A stretch of DNA of 64,000 bases from CAITJF01 sp032654645 (lineage in GTDB: Bacteria > Pseudomonadota > Gammaproteobacteria > Burkholderiales > Gallionellaceae), in assembly GCA_032654645.1 (NCBI GenBank), contig JAULAW010000003.1, positions 434,001 through 498,000 of the forward strand, in the 5' to 3' direction. Below the pieces are notes generated by a model. It worked only from the letters and a program-made list of their open reading frames with translations. It did not search any database and was not told where the DNA came from. This document shows, in pieces, positions 16,441 to 25,008 of this stretch. The stretch's first letter is position 1. Every line of letters starts with the position of its first letter. A program made the position numbers and the translations under genes.

Positions 16441-17610
16441 ATGGACACAATGATAAGCGGGATGCTGGACATAAAAATGCTTGCTGCGCTGAAGCCGATT
16501 TCATCGTTCAGCCCGGCGCGCCTGCGCGAACTGCTCGACTACTGTCATCTGGAAACGTTTGCCCAGGGGCAGGATCCGCTGAAGCCGCACAGTTTTCGCG
16601 GGCAGTCCGTTTATCTGCTTCAGGGTGAACTGGAGCTGGAGTATGAGGATGGCAACCGCGTCATTGTCCGCGCCAATTCTGAATGGGCCAAGCATCCGTT
16701 GGGCAAGCGCCAGCCCGAGATTATCCGCGCCACCGCGCTGGGCGATATCCAGTTGCTGCGCATAGATGATAATGTGCTCGATACGATGGTGACCTGGGAT
16801 CAATTCTCCCCGCACGGTGGCGCCAAACCGCTGTCTGAGGCGGAAGCGGTTTCCGATGCCTCCGCCAATGTAAAACGCTGGCTGAACTCCGGCATGTTCA
16901 GTGCGGAGTATCTTGAAAATGGCCCGTTTGCCCATCTGCCGCCGGCGAACATCGGGCAGTTGATCAACTGTATTGAGGCGGTTGCAGTGCGGGCCAACGA
17001 TGTCATTATCCGCGAAGGTGATGAGGGCGACCTTTACTACATGATAGAAAGTGGCCGCGCCCTGGTTACCCGCATGGTGGATGGGGTCAACGTGTTGCTG
17101 GCGGAAGTCAAGGCAGGCGACGCGTTTGGCGAGGAGGCGCTGATTTCAGGCGCCATGCGCAACGCCACGGTAACGATGAAAACCAACGGCATGCTGTTGC
17201 GCGTGAAGCGGCAGGATTTTTTCAAGATGATGCAGGAGCCGCTGTTGCATCGTTTAAGCTATGAGGAGGCCGCAAAAAAAGTTGCACGGGGTGCGATATG
17301 GATGGATGTACGCCATCCATCGGAATACCGCTACGATAAATTACCGGGCGCGATCAACGTGCCGCTGAACGATGTCCGCAAAGTGATCGGTGCGCTCGAT
17401 AAGGGCCGCACCTATATTGCCTATTGCCAGAGCGGACGGCGCAGTTCGGCCGCAACCTTTATCCTGTCGCAAGCGGGATACGACGCGTATGTACTGGAAG
17501 GCGGGTTGTGGGCAGTGCCCAAGCCTGCGGCAGTTAATTTACCTGACCCGGCAGGCACAATGGCGTCTGTGGAATTGCCAGCAAAAACATTGCCTGGGAG
17601 CAGTGGATGA
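16441..17610 (+). CDS. Cyclic-nucleotide-binding and rhodanese domain protein
   Basis: 389 residues with three parts: an N-terminal cupin-like degenerate cNMP fold (1-130), a clearer cNMP-binding domain (about 165-290; EGDEGDLYYMIESGRALVTR and AGDAFGEEALI), and a C-terminal rhodanese domain (about 290-375). The rhodanese catalytic cysteine is C329 in YCQSGRRSS. There is no DNA-binding domain, so it is not a CRP-type regulator. Its last codons overlap the ATG of the ATPase gene (ATGA), so the two are translationally coupled. It may tie a nucleotide signal and a sulphur-transfer or redox signal to the ATPase; this is inference from position. Confidence 0.85.
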   Translation: MDTMISGMLDIKMLAALKPISSFSPARLRELLDYCHLETFAQGQDPLKPHSFRGQSVYLLQGELELEYEDGNRVIVRANSEWAKHPLGKRQPEIIRATALGDIQLLRIDDNVLDTMVTWDQFSPHGGAKPLSEAEAVSDASANVKRWLNSGMFSAEYLENGPFAHLPPANIGQLINCIEAVAVRANDVIIREGDEGDLYYMIESGRALVTRMVDGVNVLLAEVKAGDAFGEEALISGAMRNATVTMKTNGMLLRVKRQDFFKMMQEPLLHRLSYEEAAKKVARGAIWMDVRHPSEYRYDKLPGAINVPLNDVRKVIGALDKGRTYIAYCQSGRRSSAATFILSQAGYDAYVLEGGLWAVPKPAAVNLPDPAGTMASVELPAKTLPGSSG

Positions 17611-20009
17611 ATAGCGTAGCAGAAAATAAGCTGGCGCAAAGCAATTTTGGCGAGATGGAAGCGCGGCTGGAGTTCACCAGAAAACTTAATCACGTTACCA
17701 ACAATATCCATGCCACCAGCAATATTGACGAGATCATGCTGGATGTCGGCAAGGATATCTGCAACCTGTTTAACGCCGATCGCCTCACCATCTACGTGGT
17801 GGGAGAAGACAAGACTTCGCTGATTTCCAAGGTCAAGACCGGATTGAATTCATTCAAAGACCTCAAGCTGCCCATTGCCGAGCAAAGTATTGCCGGGTAT
17901 GCCGCGCTGAACAAGAAATCGCTCAACCTCAAAGATGTGTACGACGAGAAGGAGTTGGCCACCTACGGTGCGCGCCTGCGTTTCTTGCAGGACGTGGACA
18001 AACGCACCGGTTACCGCACCAAGCAGATGCTGGTGGCGCCCATCGTCGAGGCGGGCAACCATGATCTGATCGGCGTCATCCAGGTCATCAACAACAGGGA
18101 TAACCAGCCTTTCCCGGCTATGGTTGAAGAGGGCGTGCATGAGTTGGCGCAAACCCTGGCGGTGGCGTTGCGCCAGCGCCAGCAGCATGCCGCTATCAAG
18201 TCAAAATATGATTATCTGGTGGCCGATGCGGTCATATCCGCCGCCGAATTTGAGCTGGCCACCCGTTCCGCACGGCGCAAGGGCGTCGAGATTGAAGACG
18301 TGTTGATTGATGAGTTTCAGGTTGCCCTGCCCGCGCTGGGCGAGGCGCTTTCAACCTACTTCAAGGTGCCATACGAGCCATATAAGTCCGATCGCATCAA
18401 GCCGGCCGAAATGCTGAGAAACCTGAAGCGCGAATACGTCGAAAGCGGCCACTGGATTCCGATTGACGAGAACCTGGAGGGGCTGGTCATTCTGACCACC
18501 GATCCGGAGCGCACTCAGGCCTCGCGGGTGGTGAACAACATTTTTCCCAAATATCGGCTGACCTATAAGGTTTGCTCGCAGCGCGAGTTCAAGCAGACCC
18601 TGGATTTGTTCTATAGCAGCAGCTCATCTTTAGATGCCACCGGAAGCTTTCGGGTGGATGAGTCGTCCATGGATGAACTGCTCACTTCACTGGGCGGGGA
18701 TGATGAGGAAACCAGCGTTGTCAGCCTGGAAGATGTCAGTGCCGCAGCCGATAACGAACTGGTCAAGCTGGTCAACAAGATCATTGTGGACGCTTACCGG
18801 ATGAAGGCTTCCGACATTCATATCGAACCGGGGCCGGGCAAGGCCAAGACGCAGATTCGCGTGCGCAAGGATGGCACGCTGCTGAATTATATTGAAGTGC
18901 CTTCTACGTACCGCAACGCCCTGGTGACGCGCATCAAAATTATGTGCGACCTGGATATTTCCGAGAAGCGCAAACCACAGGATGGCAAGATTAAATTCAA
19001 GAAATTTGGCCCCCTGGATATTGAACTGCGCGTGGCGACTCTCCCATCGCAGGGCGGCGTAGAAGATGTGGTGATGCGTATTCTCGCTTCCGGCGAACTG
19101 TTGCCCTTGGAGAAAATGGGGTTCTCGGAACGCAATGTGGAATTGGTCAAATCTATTATCATCAAACCTTACGGTCTGTTTTTTGTGTGCGGCCCAACCG
19201 GCTCCGGCAAGACCACTACGCTGCATTCCATTCTCAAATACATCAACAAGCCGGAAACCAAAATATGGACTGCCGAAGACCCGGTGGAGATTACCCAGAA
19301 GGGGCTGCGCCAGGTGCAGATCAACAAGAAGGCGGGGCTGGATTTTGCCACTATCATGCGCGCTTTCCTGCGTGCCGACCCGGACGTGATAATGGTCGGC
19401 GAAATGCGCGACAAGGAAACCGTGTCCATCGGTATTGAAGCCTCGCTGACCGGCCACCTGGTATTTGCCACCCTGCATACCAACAGCGCGCCGGAGTCTA
19501 TCAACCGCCTGCTGGATATGGGCATGGACCCTTTCAACTTTGCCGATGCATTGCTGGGTGTTTTGGCGCAGCGATTGGCGAAGCGCTTGTGTGTCAACTG
19601 CAAGAAACCGCATACTGCGACGGCCGAAGAAATTAAAGAGATGCTGGCCGAGTACAGCTCCGAACTGGCTCATGCCGCGAGCTGGAAGAAAGACCCGGTT
19701 GCCGCAACCAAGGCCCTGTACGCCGGGTGGGTCAAGCTGTTCGCCAATGACCAGGGGCATTTCACGCTGTATGAGCCGGTTGGCTGCGAGAAATGTTCCG
19801 GCACGGGTTATAGCGGCCGGGTGGGCCTGCACGAGCTGTTGATCGGCACCGACCCCATCAAAAAGGCCATTCAGGAGCACGCGCGTGTCGCCGAGTTGCT
19901 GGCGCTCTCCCTTGAAGAAGGCATGCATACCCTGAAACAGGACGGCATGGAAAAGGTGTTGCAGGGCATCACCGATATGCACCAGATACGCGCAGTCTGC
20001 ATCAAATAA
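17607..20009 (+). CDS. GAF-domain GspE/PilB-type secretion ATPase
   Basis: 800-residue cytoplasmic ATPase. A GAF sensory domain (about 30-200) leads. A degenerate GspE N-terminal-like region follows (about 200-350) without the MshEN c-di-GMP motif. The ATPase core starts near residue 385: Walker A GPTGSGKTTT at 529-538, DPDVIMVGEMRD as Walker B and GHLVFATLHTN. A four-cysteine zinc site is present (CVNC and CEKC). It overlaps the upstream gene by 4 bp and is followed 14 bp later by a GAF-HD-GYP gene. No pseudopilin or platform gene is adjacent, so it may drive one of the pilus systems at 5.6-9.2 kb or one outside the window. Confidence 0.9.
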   Translation: MNSVAENKLAQSNFGEMEARLEFTRKLNHVTNNIHATSNIDEIMLDVGKDICNLFNADRLTIYVVGEDKTSLISKVKTGLNSFKDLKLPIAEQSIAGYAALNKKSLNLKDVYDEKELATYGARLRFLQDVDKRTGYRTKQMLVAPIVEAGNHDLIGVIQVINNRDNQPFPAMVEEGVHELAQTLAVALRQRQQHAAIKSKYDYLVADAVISAAEFELATRSARRKGVEIEDVLIDEFQVALPALGEALSTYFKVPYEPYKSDRIKPAEMLRNLKREYVESGHWIPIDENLEGLVILTTDPERTQASRVVNNIFPKYRLTYKVCSQREFKQTLDLFYSSSSSLDATGSFRVDESSMDELLTSLGGDDEETSVVSLEDVSAAADNELVKLVNKIIVDAYRMKASDIHIEPGPGKAKTQIRVRKDGTLLNYIEVPSTYRNALVTRIKIMCDLDISEKRKPQDGKIKFKKFGPLDIELRVATLPSQGGVEDVVMRILASGELLPLEKMGFSERNVELVKSIIIKPYGLFFVCGPTGSGKTTTLHSILKYINKPETKIWTAEDPVEITQKGLRQVQINKKAGLDFATIMRAFLRADPDVIMVGEMRDKETVSIGIEASLTGHLVFATLHTNSAPESINRLLDMGMDPFNFADALLGVLAQRLAKRLCVNCKKPHTATAEEIKEMLAEYSSELAHAASWKKDPVAATKALYAGWVKLFANDQGHFTLYEPVGCEKCSGTGYSGRVGLHELLIGTDPIKKAIQEHARVAELLALSLEEGMHTLKQDGMEKVLQGITDMHQIRAVCIK

Positions 20010-20023
20010 CAGGGAAAGTGCCC

Positions 20024-21712
20024 ATGCACCCTGCGGATAACCTGCTCCATCGCCTCAAAGAGCTCAACGAGATCGGCATCGCGCTGTCGCAGCAGCGCGA
20101 CATCAACAGCCTGCTCGAAACCATTCTGATCGCGGCCAAGCGCATAACCAACGCCGATGGCGGCACGCTATACCTGCACGAACCGGAGCAACGGGTGCTG
20201 CGCTTTGAAATTTTCCGCACCGATTCGCTGAACATCGCGATGGGCGGGACCAGCGGTGTGCCGATCAGGTTCTACCCCATACATCTTTATGATGAGGCGG
20301 GCAATCCCATCCATGCGATGGTGGTGAGCCACGCGGCGCTCAGCGGTGAAACGGTAAACATCACTGACGCCTATGCCGCAAAAGGCTACGATTTTTCCGG
20401 GACGAAAAAATTTGATGCCAAGACCGGCTACCGTTCCCAGTCTTTTCTTGCCGTGCCGATGCGCAACCACGAGGATGAAATCATCGGCGTGCTGCAACTG
20501 ATCAACGCGCAAGACCGGGAAAGCGGCGCGATCGTCCCGTTTTCCAAGGACGACCAGAGGCTGCTGGAATCGCTCGCTTCGCAAGCCGCCATCGCGCTCA
20601 CCAACCGGCGCCTGATCAAGCAACTGGAAGACCTGTTCGAATCTTTCATCAGGCTTATCAACACAGCGATCGACGACAAGTCGCCCTACACCGGCGGCCA
20701 TTGCGAGCGTGTGCCGGTGCTGACCATGATGCTGGCCGAGGCCTCGATCCGCAGCCACCCCGGCTCCCCGTTGCAGGGTTTCGCCATGACCGACAGGGAG
20801 AAATACGAACTCAAGATTGCGGCGCTGCTGCACGATTGCGGCAAGATCACCACCCCGGTGCATGTAGTGGATAAGTCCACCAAGCTGCAAACCCTGTTCG
20901 ACCGCATCCACCTGCTGGATACGCGCTTCGAGGTGCTCAAGCGCGATGCGGAAATTGCCATGCTGCGAGAGGGTGGCAGCGAAGCTGCCGGGCACCCATC
21001 GGCGTCCTCCTTGCGGGGGCTGCGCGCGGTGGCCGCAGCAGGTGAGGATGCGCAACGTGCTGAAACCGCGCGCCAGGCATATAGGGATCGGGTAGGGCAA
21101 CTTGATGCTGACCGCGAATTCCTGCGCCGTTGCAACATCGGTTCGGAAAAGATGGGAGAGGCCGACCAGGCGCGCGTGCGCAGCATAGCCGCCTACCAGT
21201 GGCGCAACGAGGCGGGTGAACAGAGCAACTTCCTCAGTACGGACGAAGTGGAGAACCTGACGATCCCCTTCGGCACGCTCACCGAGGCAGAGCGCCAGAT
21301 TATCAACCACCATATTGATGTCACCATCAAGATGCTGGAGTCGCTGCCCTGGCCGAGACACCTCAAAAATGTGCCGGAATACGCCGGCGGCCACCACGAA
21401 CGCATGGACGGCGCCGGTTACCCGAATGGCCTGACGCGCGGGCAGATGTCGGTGCAGGCGCGGATGATGGGCATTGCCGACATTTTCGAAGCGCTCACCG
21501 CCAAGGACAGGCCGTACAAAAAGGGCAAGACACTCACCGAATCGCTGGCCATCCTCGGCAAATTTAAGCTCGGCGGGCATATAGACCCCGACCTGTTCGA
21601 TATTTTCGTGCGCGAGAAGGTGTATCTGGACTACGCGCGGCAATTCCTCGACCCCGAGCAGATAGATGAAGTGGACGAGAGCCGGATTCCCGGCTATCGG
21701 CCGCAGGGTTGA
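20024..21712 (+). CDS. GAF-HD-GYP cyclic-di-GMP phosphodiesterase
   Basis: 562 residues. A GAF domain (about 20-195) precedes an HD-GYP domain that degrades cyclic di-GMP. The metal-binding HD is H270-D271 in LLHDCGK, and the GYP triad is G465-Y466-P467 in HHERMDGAGYP, so the catalytic set appears intact. Between them an unusual stretch of roughly 70 residues separates the halves and includes a Gly/Ala/Ser-rich segment (about 320-345, GGSEAAGHPSASSLRG) that looks like inserted sequence. ATG at 20024 is preferred over GTG at 20018 because AGGGA is 8 bases before it. It is co-transcribed with the GAF-GspE gene. Confidence 0.9.
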   Translation: MHPADNLLHRLKELNEIGIALSQQRDINSLLETILIAAKRITNADGGTLYLHEPEQRVLRFEIFRTDSLNIAMGGTSGVPIRFYPIHLYDEAGNPIHAMVVSHAALSGETVNITDAYAAKGYDFSGTKKFDAKTGYRSQSFLAVPMRNHEDEIIGVLQLINAQDRESGAIVPFSKDDQRLLESLASQAAIALTNRRLIKQLEDLFESFIRLINTAIDDKSPYTGGHCERVPVLTMMLAEASIRSHPGSPLQGFAMTDREKYELKIAALLHDCGKITTPVHVVDKSTKLQTLFDRIHLLDTRFEVLKRDAEIAMLREGGSEAAGHPSASSLRGLRAVAAAGEDAQRAETARQAYRDRVGQLDADREFLRRCNIGSEKMGEADQARVRSIAAYQWRNEAGEQSNFLSTDEVENLTIPFGTLTEAERQIINHHIDVTIKMLESLPWPRHLKNVPEYAGGHHERMDGAGYPNGLTRGQMSVQARMMGIADIFEALTAKDRPYKKGKTLTESLAILGKFKLGGHIDPDLFDIFVREKVYLDYARQFLDPEQIDEVDESRIPGYRPQG

Positions 21713-21841
21713 CGTAAATTGTCAGGCCAGGTGACGCGGGTGGGCGGAATGCGCCAGGCGAATATCCAGAAACACAGCGGTTTCTCGCGCAACCCTTTAA
21801 AACAGATGATCCATCAGGTTTGCAAAACCAGTTATTTCGCC

Positions 21842-21896
21842 GCAGGAGCCCGACTTGTCGGGCGGTTGCCCATCGCGCAGCAAGCTGCGCTCCTGC
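21842..21896. repeat. REP-like Y-shaped palindrome
   Basis: An outer stem GCAGGAGC (21842-21849) / GCTCCTGC (21889-21896) encloses two inner hairpins, a CCCGA...TCGGG unit and GCGCAG-CAAG-CTGCGC (21875-21890). A related GGAGCCCGGCTTGCCGGGC unit is found in frame in murB at 48565. Confidence 0.85.
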
Positions 21897-22008
21897 TAGG
21901 TTTCCGCGTTTCTATGAAAAATAAAAATGGGCTAATTCAATGAAAAATAAAAATTTTCAAATGGCCAATCCGGGTTTAAAACAGTGCGGTGGGCAAATGT
22001 GGCAACAG

Positions 22009-22023
22009 TGGCACAAATTCTGC
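22009..22023 (+). promoter_or_regulatory. Sigma-54 promoter of pilA
   Basis: TGGCAC followed by 5 bases and CTGC gives GG at 22010-22011 and GC at 22022-22023, 12 bases apart, the -24/-12 layout of RpoN promoters. Transcription should begin near 22034, leaving a leader of about 47 bases. RpoN control through PilR is usual for pilA genes. Confidence 0.85.
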
Positions 22024-22080
22024 TATTATTAAAAAGCACACCCCGTGTGAGACGTTACAACCCCTAAAAGGAGCACTATC

Positions 22081-22485
22081 ATGAAACAACAACAAAAAGG
22101 TTTTACCCTGATCGAACTGATGATCGTGGTCGCGATTATCGGTATCCTGGCTGCGGTGGCGATACCCGCCTACGCCAACTACACCAAGAAGGCAAAATTC
22201 ACGGAAGTGGTTCAGGCATCTCAGGGAGCCAAAGTTGCTGTGGAGATTTGTATGATGGAATATACCACCTCCACAGGTTGTACTGGAGGCAATTCAGGTG
22301 TTCCAGCCAATTCAGGTCCAAACGGCAAGTATGTTGCGAGTGTAGCAACAACAAATGGTGTAATTACAGCCACTGCTGTTGCGGCATTGGATGGTTTAAC
22401 TTATATTTTGACGCCAGGGTTTGACGCTAACTCGGGAGTAACTTGGACTTCTGGTGGCTCCTGCCAGGGCGTGCTTTGCAAATAA
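22081..22485 (+). CDS. pilA: Type IV major pilin
   Basis: 134-residue prepilin. A short 7-residue leader (MKQQQKG) precedes the cleavage site; the mature protein begins FTLIELMIVVAIIGILAAVA with Glu at +5, the type IVa signature. A C-terminal disulphide loop is likely between the two cysteines in SCQGVLCK, and another cysteine pair lies earlier (near 59 and 67). AAAGGAG precedes the ATG by about 7 bases. It has its own sigma-54 promoter and its own terminator, so it is a monocistronic, strongly expressed unit. The membrane TPR protein downstream may modify it. Confidence 0.95.
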   Translation: MKQQQKGFTLIELMIVVAIIGILAAVAIPAYANYTKKAKFTEVVQASQGAKVAVEICMMEYTTSTGCTGGNSGVPANSGPNGKYVASVATTNGVITATAVAALDGLTYILTPGFDANSGVTWTSGGSCQGVLCK

Positions 22486-22514
22486 TCAACATACATAGCT
22501 GTATGATGAAGATT

Positions 22515-22540
22515 CCCCTCCTTGTGAGGGGAGTTTTTTT
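22515..22540 (+). terminator. Rho-independent terminator of pilA
   Basis: CCCCTC (22515-22520) pairs with GAGGGG (22526-22531) around a 5-base loop, followed by a run of seven T. It ends transcription about 50 bases after the pilA stop. Confidence 0.9.
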
Positions 22541-22606
22541 GGTAAACGAAATATGTGTCGAACTGAATCAAGCCCGTCGTTAAATGCATCCTGACGGCGT
22601 GGTTTG

Positions 22607-24250
22607 ATGACCGTATCTGCGGAATATCGGGGTGCCAGTATGGCGGTGTTGCTGGTGCTGGCAGTGGCGGCGCTGTACGGGCAATTCCTGTGGAACCCGA
22701 TCCTGTTTGATGATCTGCCGTTCTTCATGCTGGATAACGAGGGTAATCAGCCCGTTTCCGCTTATCGCTTTGCCTGGTTTCAATTGCGCTCGCTGCCTTA
22801 TGCCACGCTGGCCTGGACCAAAGCCTGGTTCGGTCTGGAATTGATCCATTTCCGGCTGGGCAATTTGCTGCTGCACGCGGCGGTGGTGCTGGCTCTGTTT
22901 TCATTTCTCTCCGGGTTGTTCGCGGCGGTTTATGGCGAACGCAGCGAAGGCGGTTTGAGCCCGCGCCTGGCCGCCTTTTTTGCCGCGCTGTTGTTTGCCC
23001 TGCACCCCGTGGCCACGTACTCGGCGGGTTATCTGGTGCAGCGCACCATCATCATGGCCACGCTGTTTTGCCTGCTGGCCATGCTGTGTTACGTGCGAGG
23101 CAGCGTCCGGGAAAAACCGCTATGGCTGTGGATGAGCGTGCCTTTTTATTACCTGGCGGCGTTTTCCAAGGAACACGCCGTCATGTTGCCCGCCGCGCTG
23201 CTGGCGTTGACCCTGCTGTTGCACGAAGACTGGCGGGACAAGCTGAAACAGAGATGGGCGATTTTTGCCGTGCTGGCCGCGATAGCCGTGCTGGTAATCG
23301 CGTTAAGAGGGTTGCTGGGCTCGGTGTACGAGCTCAATGCGCCGGAAATGCTGCGGGATGCCGATAGCAAACTCTCCTACCCCTTGAGCGTGATGACACA
23401 GTCCTGGCTGTTTTTCAAATATGCGCTGCTGTGGGTTTTCCCCAACCCCACCTGGATGTCTATAGATATGCGCGAACCGTTCGCTCGCTCGCTGCTCTCC
23501 CCCTATCTGCTGGCGCTAAGCGGCTTTGTGGCGTGGGGCATGGTTGGTTTGTGGCTGCTCCTGAAACGGGGGCGCGCCGGTCTGGCTGGCTTTGCCTTGC
23601 TGTTTCCGTGGGTCATGTTTTTCACCGAATTTTCCGCCGTGCGCATTCAGGAAATATTTGTGCTGTATCGCAGTTATCTGTGGGCGGTCGGGGGGTTTTG
23701 CCTGCTGCCGCTGATCTTTGCCAGGCTCGATGTGCGTATCGCCGCGTTCATTCTGGTGGCCATTGCTCTGGCGATGTTGCCGGTCTCGATGGAACGCTTG
23801 ATGACTTTTTCACACCCGGTGTTGTTGTGGGACGATGCCGAAAAACTGGTCAAGGGGCGCACGGATTTGCCGGGAGCCTACCGGATTTACTTTAATCGTG
23901 GATTTCATCTGATTAAAATGGATAAACCGGATATGGCCATCGCAGACTTTAAGCAGGCGCTCGCGTTGCGCGCAGATTGGGCGCCGGCATATGGGAACAT
24001 GGGGGCGGCCTATCTCAATAAAAGAGAGTGGCGAAGTGCGGTGGAGTCGTTCGGTACGGCTATCGCACTTCCCAATAAAGCGGGAGATACTTTCAATCCG
24101 CTTTTTTATTACGGGCGAGCGATGGCGTTTGAAGAGCTGGGTGAGATGCAGAAAGCCCAAGCCGACTATAAGGTGAGCTGTCAACTGGCGAACAAGGGAT
24201 GTGAAAAAACTGGTACGACACTTTCAGCCGTCCTGCCAAACCAGAAATAA
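22607..24250 (+). CDS. Polytopic membrane protein with C-terminal TPR (TMTC-like, possible pilin glycosyltransferase)
   Basis: 547 residues. About ten to eleven hydrophobic helices span residues 10-400, with an early FDD motif (WNPILFDDLPFF) in the first loop, as in GT-C/TMTC-type glycosyltransferases, where the acidic pair is catalytic. Residues 430-530 form TPR-like units (IYFNRGFHLIKMDKPDMAIADFKQAL, APAYGNMGAAYLNKREW). It follows pilA directly, where pilin O-glycosyltransferases are common, so modification of pilin is a reasonable inference but not proven. The start is uncertain: ATG at 22607 has a weak Shine-Dalgarno, and ATG at 22640 is an alternative. Confidence 0.7.
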   Translation: MTVSAEYRGASMAVLLVLAVAALYGQFLWNPILFDDLPFFMLDNEGNQPVSAYRFAWFQLRSLPYATLAWTKAWFGLELIHFRLGNLLLHAAVVLALFSFLSGLFAAVYGERSEGGLSPRLAAFFAALLFALHPVATYSAGYLVQRTIIMATLFCLLAMLCYVRGSVREKPLWLWMSVPFYYLAAFSKEHAVMLPAALLALTLLLHEDWRDKLKQRWAIFAVLAAIAVLVIALRGLLGSVYELNAPEMLRDADSKLSYPLSVMTQSWLFFKYALLWVFPNPTWMSIDMREPFARSLLSPYLLALSGFVAWGMVGLWLLLKRGRAGLAGFALLFPWVMFFTEFSAVRIQEIFVLYRSYLWAVGGFCLLPLIFARLDVRIAAFILVAIALAMLPVSMERLMTFSHPVLLWDDAEKLVKGRTDLPGAYRIYFNRGFHLIKMDKPDMAIADFKQALALRADWAPAYGNMGAAYLNKREWRSAVESFGTAIALPNKAGDTFNPLFYYGRAMAFEELGEMQKAQADYKVSCQLANKGCEKTGTTLSAVLPNQK

Positions 24251-24253
24251 GCG

Positions 24254-24392
24254 CTATTTGAGGTGTGCCGCTGCTATCTCCCTGAGCTGCTTGAGTTCGC
24301 TTTCAATCGCCGAGAGTTGGTAGTAATCGGAACCCGCCTGTTTCGCCAGCTCCAGTTGTTCGATTGCGCCGTGCAGGTTGCCTCGCCAAGCT
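24254..24392 (-). pseudogene. 3' remnant of a BepA-like protease gene (direct repeat copy A)
   Basis: On the minus strand this reads GNLHGAIEQLELAKQAGSDY and on to a natural stop, the C-terminal TPR end of the protease encoded at 25009-26427. Positions 24297-24382 match 25055-25140 at about 84 of 86 bases. The outermost residues differ (ELKQLREIAAAHLK versus ELRELREMADAHGRK), so it is a diverged copy rather than a fresh duplication. The rest of the gene is missing. The two copies bracket the orphan hicB. Confidence 0.85.
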
Positions 24393-24413
24393 AACCGTAA
24401 ATTTCATACCCCA

Positions 24414-24626
24414 TCATGCGTACATGAGCCGCCCAGCAGGCTCTGGAATGGTGCGGCCCAGTGCTTGGGCTGTTTCCAGCCATTCGGCAATGATGGTTTC
24501 GGTGTTGTTTACCGCCTCCTGATAGGTCGCGCCGTCTGCCATGCAGCCTGGAAGTTCTGGTACTTCGACAATAAAACGTTGATCGTCTTTGCTCCAGTAA
24601 ATGATGAGTTCATAGCGGCTTTCCAT
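24414..24626 (-). CDS. hicB: Orphan HicB-like antitoxin
   Basis: A 70-residue HicB-like protein: YELIIYWSKDDQRFIVEVPE with LPGCMADG and EAVNNTETIIAEWLETA is the partial RNase H-like fold of this antitoxin family. The ATG at 24626 is chosen because a GAGG lies about 8 bases before it. No HicA toxin gene (double-stranded RNA-binding fold of about 60 residues) is found on either side, so it cannot form the normal two-gene module here. It may be a solitary regulator or a decayed module. It lies inside the segment bounded by copies of the protease 3' end, which suggests recent acquisition. Confidence 0.8.
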   Translation of the reverse strand: MESRYELIIYWSKDDQRFIVEVPELPGCMADGATYQEAVNNTETIIAEWLETAQALGRTIPEPAGRLMYA

Positions 24627-24706
24627 CGTGATTACCTCGCTATTGAGCATTACATAATTCATGACAACGCTGAAATGGATGCGGCATGGTGCGAAACCAC
24701 CACGCC

Positions 24707-24838
24707 GTCATTCTCGCGAAAGCGGGAATCCAGTTTATCAAACAGTCTCCGCGTAGCGGACAAAGCCGTATTTGCGGTGTTGTCTCACTGCGTGAGAGTA
24801 TTTTTACTCGTCTGGATTCCCGCTTTCGCGGGAATGAC
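24707..24838. repeat. MITE-like palindromic element with dRS3-type ends
   Basis: A 27-bp terminal arm at 24707-24733 is the reverse complement of 24812-24838 with one mismatch. The core of the arms, ATTCCCGCGAAAGCGGGAAT, fits the ATTCCC-N8-GGGAAT form of the Neisseria dRS3 repeat. About 80 bp lie between the arms, including two small hairpins. No coding frame; a non-autonomous element. Confidence 0.85.
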
Positions 24839-25008
24839 TGTTGCTTTAATGTGTATGTCATGAATTATGTAAAGGTCAATAGCTTGTAAATCATGAACCT
24901 CGGACAATCAACGAGTCGTGGATAAGCGTAGCGTATCCACATTTTCTTCGAGAACAAATTTATCTTGCCCCAAGTATCAACCAATTTGAAAAACGGGGAA
25001 GAGGGCGG

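Larger units (their letters stand above)
21713..22080. other. Intergenic region before pilA
   Basis: Holds no gene. It contains a Y-shaped palindrome (21842-21896) and the sigma-54 promoter of pilA (22009-22023). From 21940 onward it is AT-rich, as expected of a promoter region. Confidence 0.8.

Noticed and set aside
18687..19982. A 431-residue minus-strand frame opposite the GAF-GspE gene
   Set aside because: Shadow of the ATPase gene; its residues show no domain and are rich in His and Gln, as antisense frames often are.
20168..21643. A 491-residue minus-strand frame opposite the HD-GYP gene
   Set aside because: It lies inside a well-supported gene on the other strand and has no family features.
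21719..21943. A 74-residue frame between the HD-GYP gene and pilA
   Set aside because: It runs through the REP-like palindrome and lacks a ribosome-binding site.
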